A DNA stretch of 64,000 nt. It comes from Istiophorus platypterus (Eukaryota > Chordata > Actinopteri > Istiophoriformes > Istiophoridae). Below the pieces are notes generated by a model. That model saw only the letters and a program-made list of their open reading frames with translations, did not search any database and was not told the DNA's origin. The stretch covers positions 4,894,820 through 4,958,819 of the forward strand of contig CM029131.1 of NCBI GenBank assembly GCA_016859345.1. Reading direction: 5' to 3'. Both the position numbers and the translations under genes were made by a program. This document shows, one piece after another, positions 61,764 to 64,000 of the stretch (position 1 is the stretch's first letter; every line of letters starts with the position of its first letter).

Positions 61764-62911
61764 CCATCCGCCACTGACACGGATAACTTCCTTTACAGTT
61801 TCCGCGATAAGCAGACGACTTTAATAGTAGTTCAGATTCATGCCAGAATCGCATACAGAGAAACTACACCAGAGCAGGCTTGAAGCAGACCGGGAGCCCA
61901 TTTTTATTAGTCCAGTTTGACTGGGTGTGATTGTTTAGCCTGCAGTAAGGTTTGAAGGACAGACTTCACACCAACCTAAGCAGACCAACACAAATTGGCA
62001 AACACCTCCTAACGGGAGTAGGTGAAAACCCAAAAGAGGCATCTTGTCTGCGCAAAAGATTAATATTTACTCGGGCACTTGAGAAGCATATAGGCTGACC
62101 AGAAGGGCACCGACCGAAGGGGACCACCAAAGAGATACTTCCTGTTATAACATCAGGGCTAATGCTAAGTATGGGATAAATAACACTTTCAGAATAGTTT
62201 TGAAAAGTAAAAAGAAAAGTTATCATGAGTAAAGTTACAGGCAGACAACTTTGTAATTCAGAGATCAAAAATATGACAACTAAAATTCGTGCTTCGCATT
62301 CTCATAATGTCGTCAAGCTTCCGACACGTTTTCGTTCACCTCCGATATCTGTTTGATCAGCGGAGTTGCCTTTAATTAAAAGAACTTCAGCTTTCCCCCT
62401 AATTCTTTTTATGGACATCTCTGATTTTCGTCAACACCTTCATTACAGGAATCATCCATCAAAAGTCATTTTGAAATATCACATGGTGACAGTGTGGCTT
62501 AACGCTGTGATTACACGCCACTAATGAGAAAATAAATGTTGGCCTGTGTCTGGATGAAAAATCAAGGCCCGAGTGTGTGCTGGGTAGCTGGGATGGCGCT
62601 CGTCTCCGAGCTGACATTTATAATCAAAGGCTGACATCTGTCATCTCTCCCTGAGGGGCCTTGTCTGTTGTGATTATAATTTTGGACTTTGTCACTGTGT
62701 ATTTTTGTTGACAATCAGTGCTATGTATGAACCTCAAAATGAAACGTGTGAAAAAGGTTCCTCTCCTCTGATAATTGATCAGGGAGCAGTACGCGGCGCC
62801 TTTCATACCGCAGGTTTGATTTTAGCGGTTTCTGAAAACCTATCACGGCACTATGAGGCTGGCTCGTCTTTATCGGCACGTTGATAAGCCTGGAAAATGA
62901 GGGGAAATCTT
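60411..62911. other. Noncoding DNA
   Basis: Poly(T) near 60439-60453 and A-rich runs near 61730-61765. No gene recognised. Confidence 0.5.
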
Positions 62912-62922
62912 GGGGGGGGGGG
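62912..62922. repeat. G11 run
   Basis: Pure G homopolymer of about eleven bases. Confidence 0.9.
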
Positions 62923-63214
62923 CAACCACAGCCTCGTCCTTTGGTATTTCCTAAATACCAAGAGGTCACAGTAATTTCACACCATCTCCATTGCCAAATG
63001 AGGTGTGAGTGAAAGTAGGTACACCTTCTGCTACAACATATGTAAACACAGAGAGACAGAGAGAGAGTGCAGGAGTTTTCATCACACACAGGAAATGATA
63101 CACTGCACTGACATATGAGCTGTTATTAAAGCATCCGGATGATGTTTTTCTTTTTTGAGATTCAAATCATTGCAGCTGGAAGTAGTTTTTTTATGGTGAG
63201 TTGACTGATCCATC
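62923..63214. other. Noncoding DNA
   Basis: A short (GA)n stretch lies at about 63051-63066. A 122-codon minus-strand frame (62721-63089) crosses the G-run and is not gene-like. Confidence 0.5.
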
Positions 63215-63595
63215 CCCTACGGTCCAGACTGAAAAAATCTTAGCAACTATTGGATTGATTGCCTATGAATTTATGGTCCCCAGAGCATGAACCCATCTAT
63301 TAGCATGTAAACCCGTTAGATAAGGATATTAACATGGAAAACATTATAGAGCTGAAAGAATCAACTGAATAGCATATCAACAGAAACCTAAACATCAACT
63401 ATCTTAATAGATAGAAAAAATATAATTCATTATAACGAAAATAAAGGTTAGTTCCAGCAAAAAAAGATTCCTGCTAACATCAAAATGTTTATCATTGTCC
63501 TTATGCGCATGTTAGCATGCTGGCACGAGTATTAGCTCAATACACTAACCGTGACTAAGTATAGCCTCACAGAGCCACTGGTGTTACTGCGTGTA
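63215..63595 (+). mobile_element. Repeat A, partial copy
   Basis: Begins with 'agcaactattggattgattg' and 'ggtccccagagcatgaacc', and ends with 'catgttagcatgctggcacg', 'attagctcaata', 'agtatagcctcacagagcc'. The middle is replaced or strongly diverged. Same orientation as the copies at 21751, 24761 and 44950. Confidence 0.7.
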
Positions 63596-64000
63596 TTGAG
63601 TGTTACTCTCCTACTCCCAGAAAGCCGCCGAGACCAGGAGGATCACACCATATATTGGCTACAGCGGGACGGCCTGTTTTTATACTGAGCTTCATTTCAA
63701 TACAGCAATTCTTCTCATTGCTATTCATGGTGTTTGGGATATCAGGGAATGTTTCCTTTATATTAAGCCGAACAATAGCTTCTCCTCAAAAAATATAATT
63801 TCCATACTACTTCCGTGACATTGTTGCTGTCTGTTTTGATGCTGTGCTGTGTTGTTATATTTCAAATTCATTTCGAGGCCTTGGACAGGTAACAAATAGC
63901 TGTAATACCCCTGTCCCCGGCTAAGCTTTTGAAGGCACAGCAACATTTCCATGCTGAGCACCACTGGGTTGGTTCCCCCTCATCAAATATATTACCCCTG
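63596..64000. other. Noncoding DNA
   Basis: No gene recognised in the last 400 bp. Confidence 0.5.

Noticed and set aside
1..64000. CRISPR arrays, operons, phage or plasmid features
   Set aside because: The DNA is eukaryotic in character; the only direct repeats are microsatellites, dispersed elements and the LINE duplication.

Overview
The window looks like intergenic or intronic DNA from a teleost fish, most likely a percomorph. The evidence is indirect. The DNA is AT-rich, has long dinucleotide microsatellites, holds no long intact reading frame, and carries decayed mobile elements of kinds I recognise from teleost genomes. These are a non-LTR retrotransposon of the L2/CR1-like type, a dispersed repeat with a 'ggattgattgcc(a)tgaa' core, a second repeat beginning 'gaagaagtatccagatcc' with a nested segment, and a fragment of a third teleost repeat. 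There is no sign of bacterial, phage, plasmid or organellar DNA, and no tRNA, rRNA or CRISPR array was found.

Layout. 1-15.9 kb is mostly unremarkable noncoding DNA with (TG)n at 2.28 kb, (CA)n at 3.34 kb and one candidate 3'-terminal exon on the minus strand at 4.80-5.03 kb. 15.9-17.0 kb is a dense low-complexity block of GA tracts, four GT arrays and C/G runs. 17-26.6 kb holds AT-rich DNA, repeat-A fragments, a short CpG-rich alternating purine/pyrimidine stretch and a roughly 100-bp (TA)n array. 26.6-27.2 kb is a composite repeat (repeat B), followed by a small CpG-rich islet at 27.5 kb.

28.4-32.2 kb is the best-supported part: a decayed LINE on the minus strand with recognisable endonuclease and reverse transcriptase segments. 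Its 3' half, plus probable flank, is tandemly duplicated (934 and 936 bp, three differences). The breakpoints share an 11-bp microhomology and cut exactly at the GAPQG motif of the reverse transcriptase.

32-64 kb is again mainly noncoding. It holds a second composite repeat and another repeat fragment at 39.7-40.9 kb, the longest repeat-A copy at 44.9-45.65 kb, and a further one at 63.2 kb. It also contains short exon-like segments with splice-type borders (32.29-32.44 and 41.66-41.76 kb on the minus strand, 52.45-52.57 kb on the plus strand) and an unexplained 147-codon frame with one internal TGA at 55.6-56.0 kb.

No gene could be named. The exon candidates rest only on reading frame and splice-site appearance and may be chance. 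I saw no convincing new biological system; the near-identical LINE-internal tandem duplication is the clearest unusual structure.
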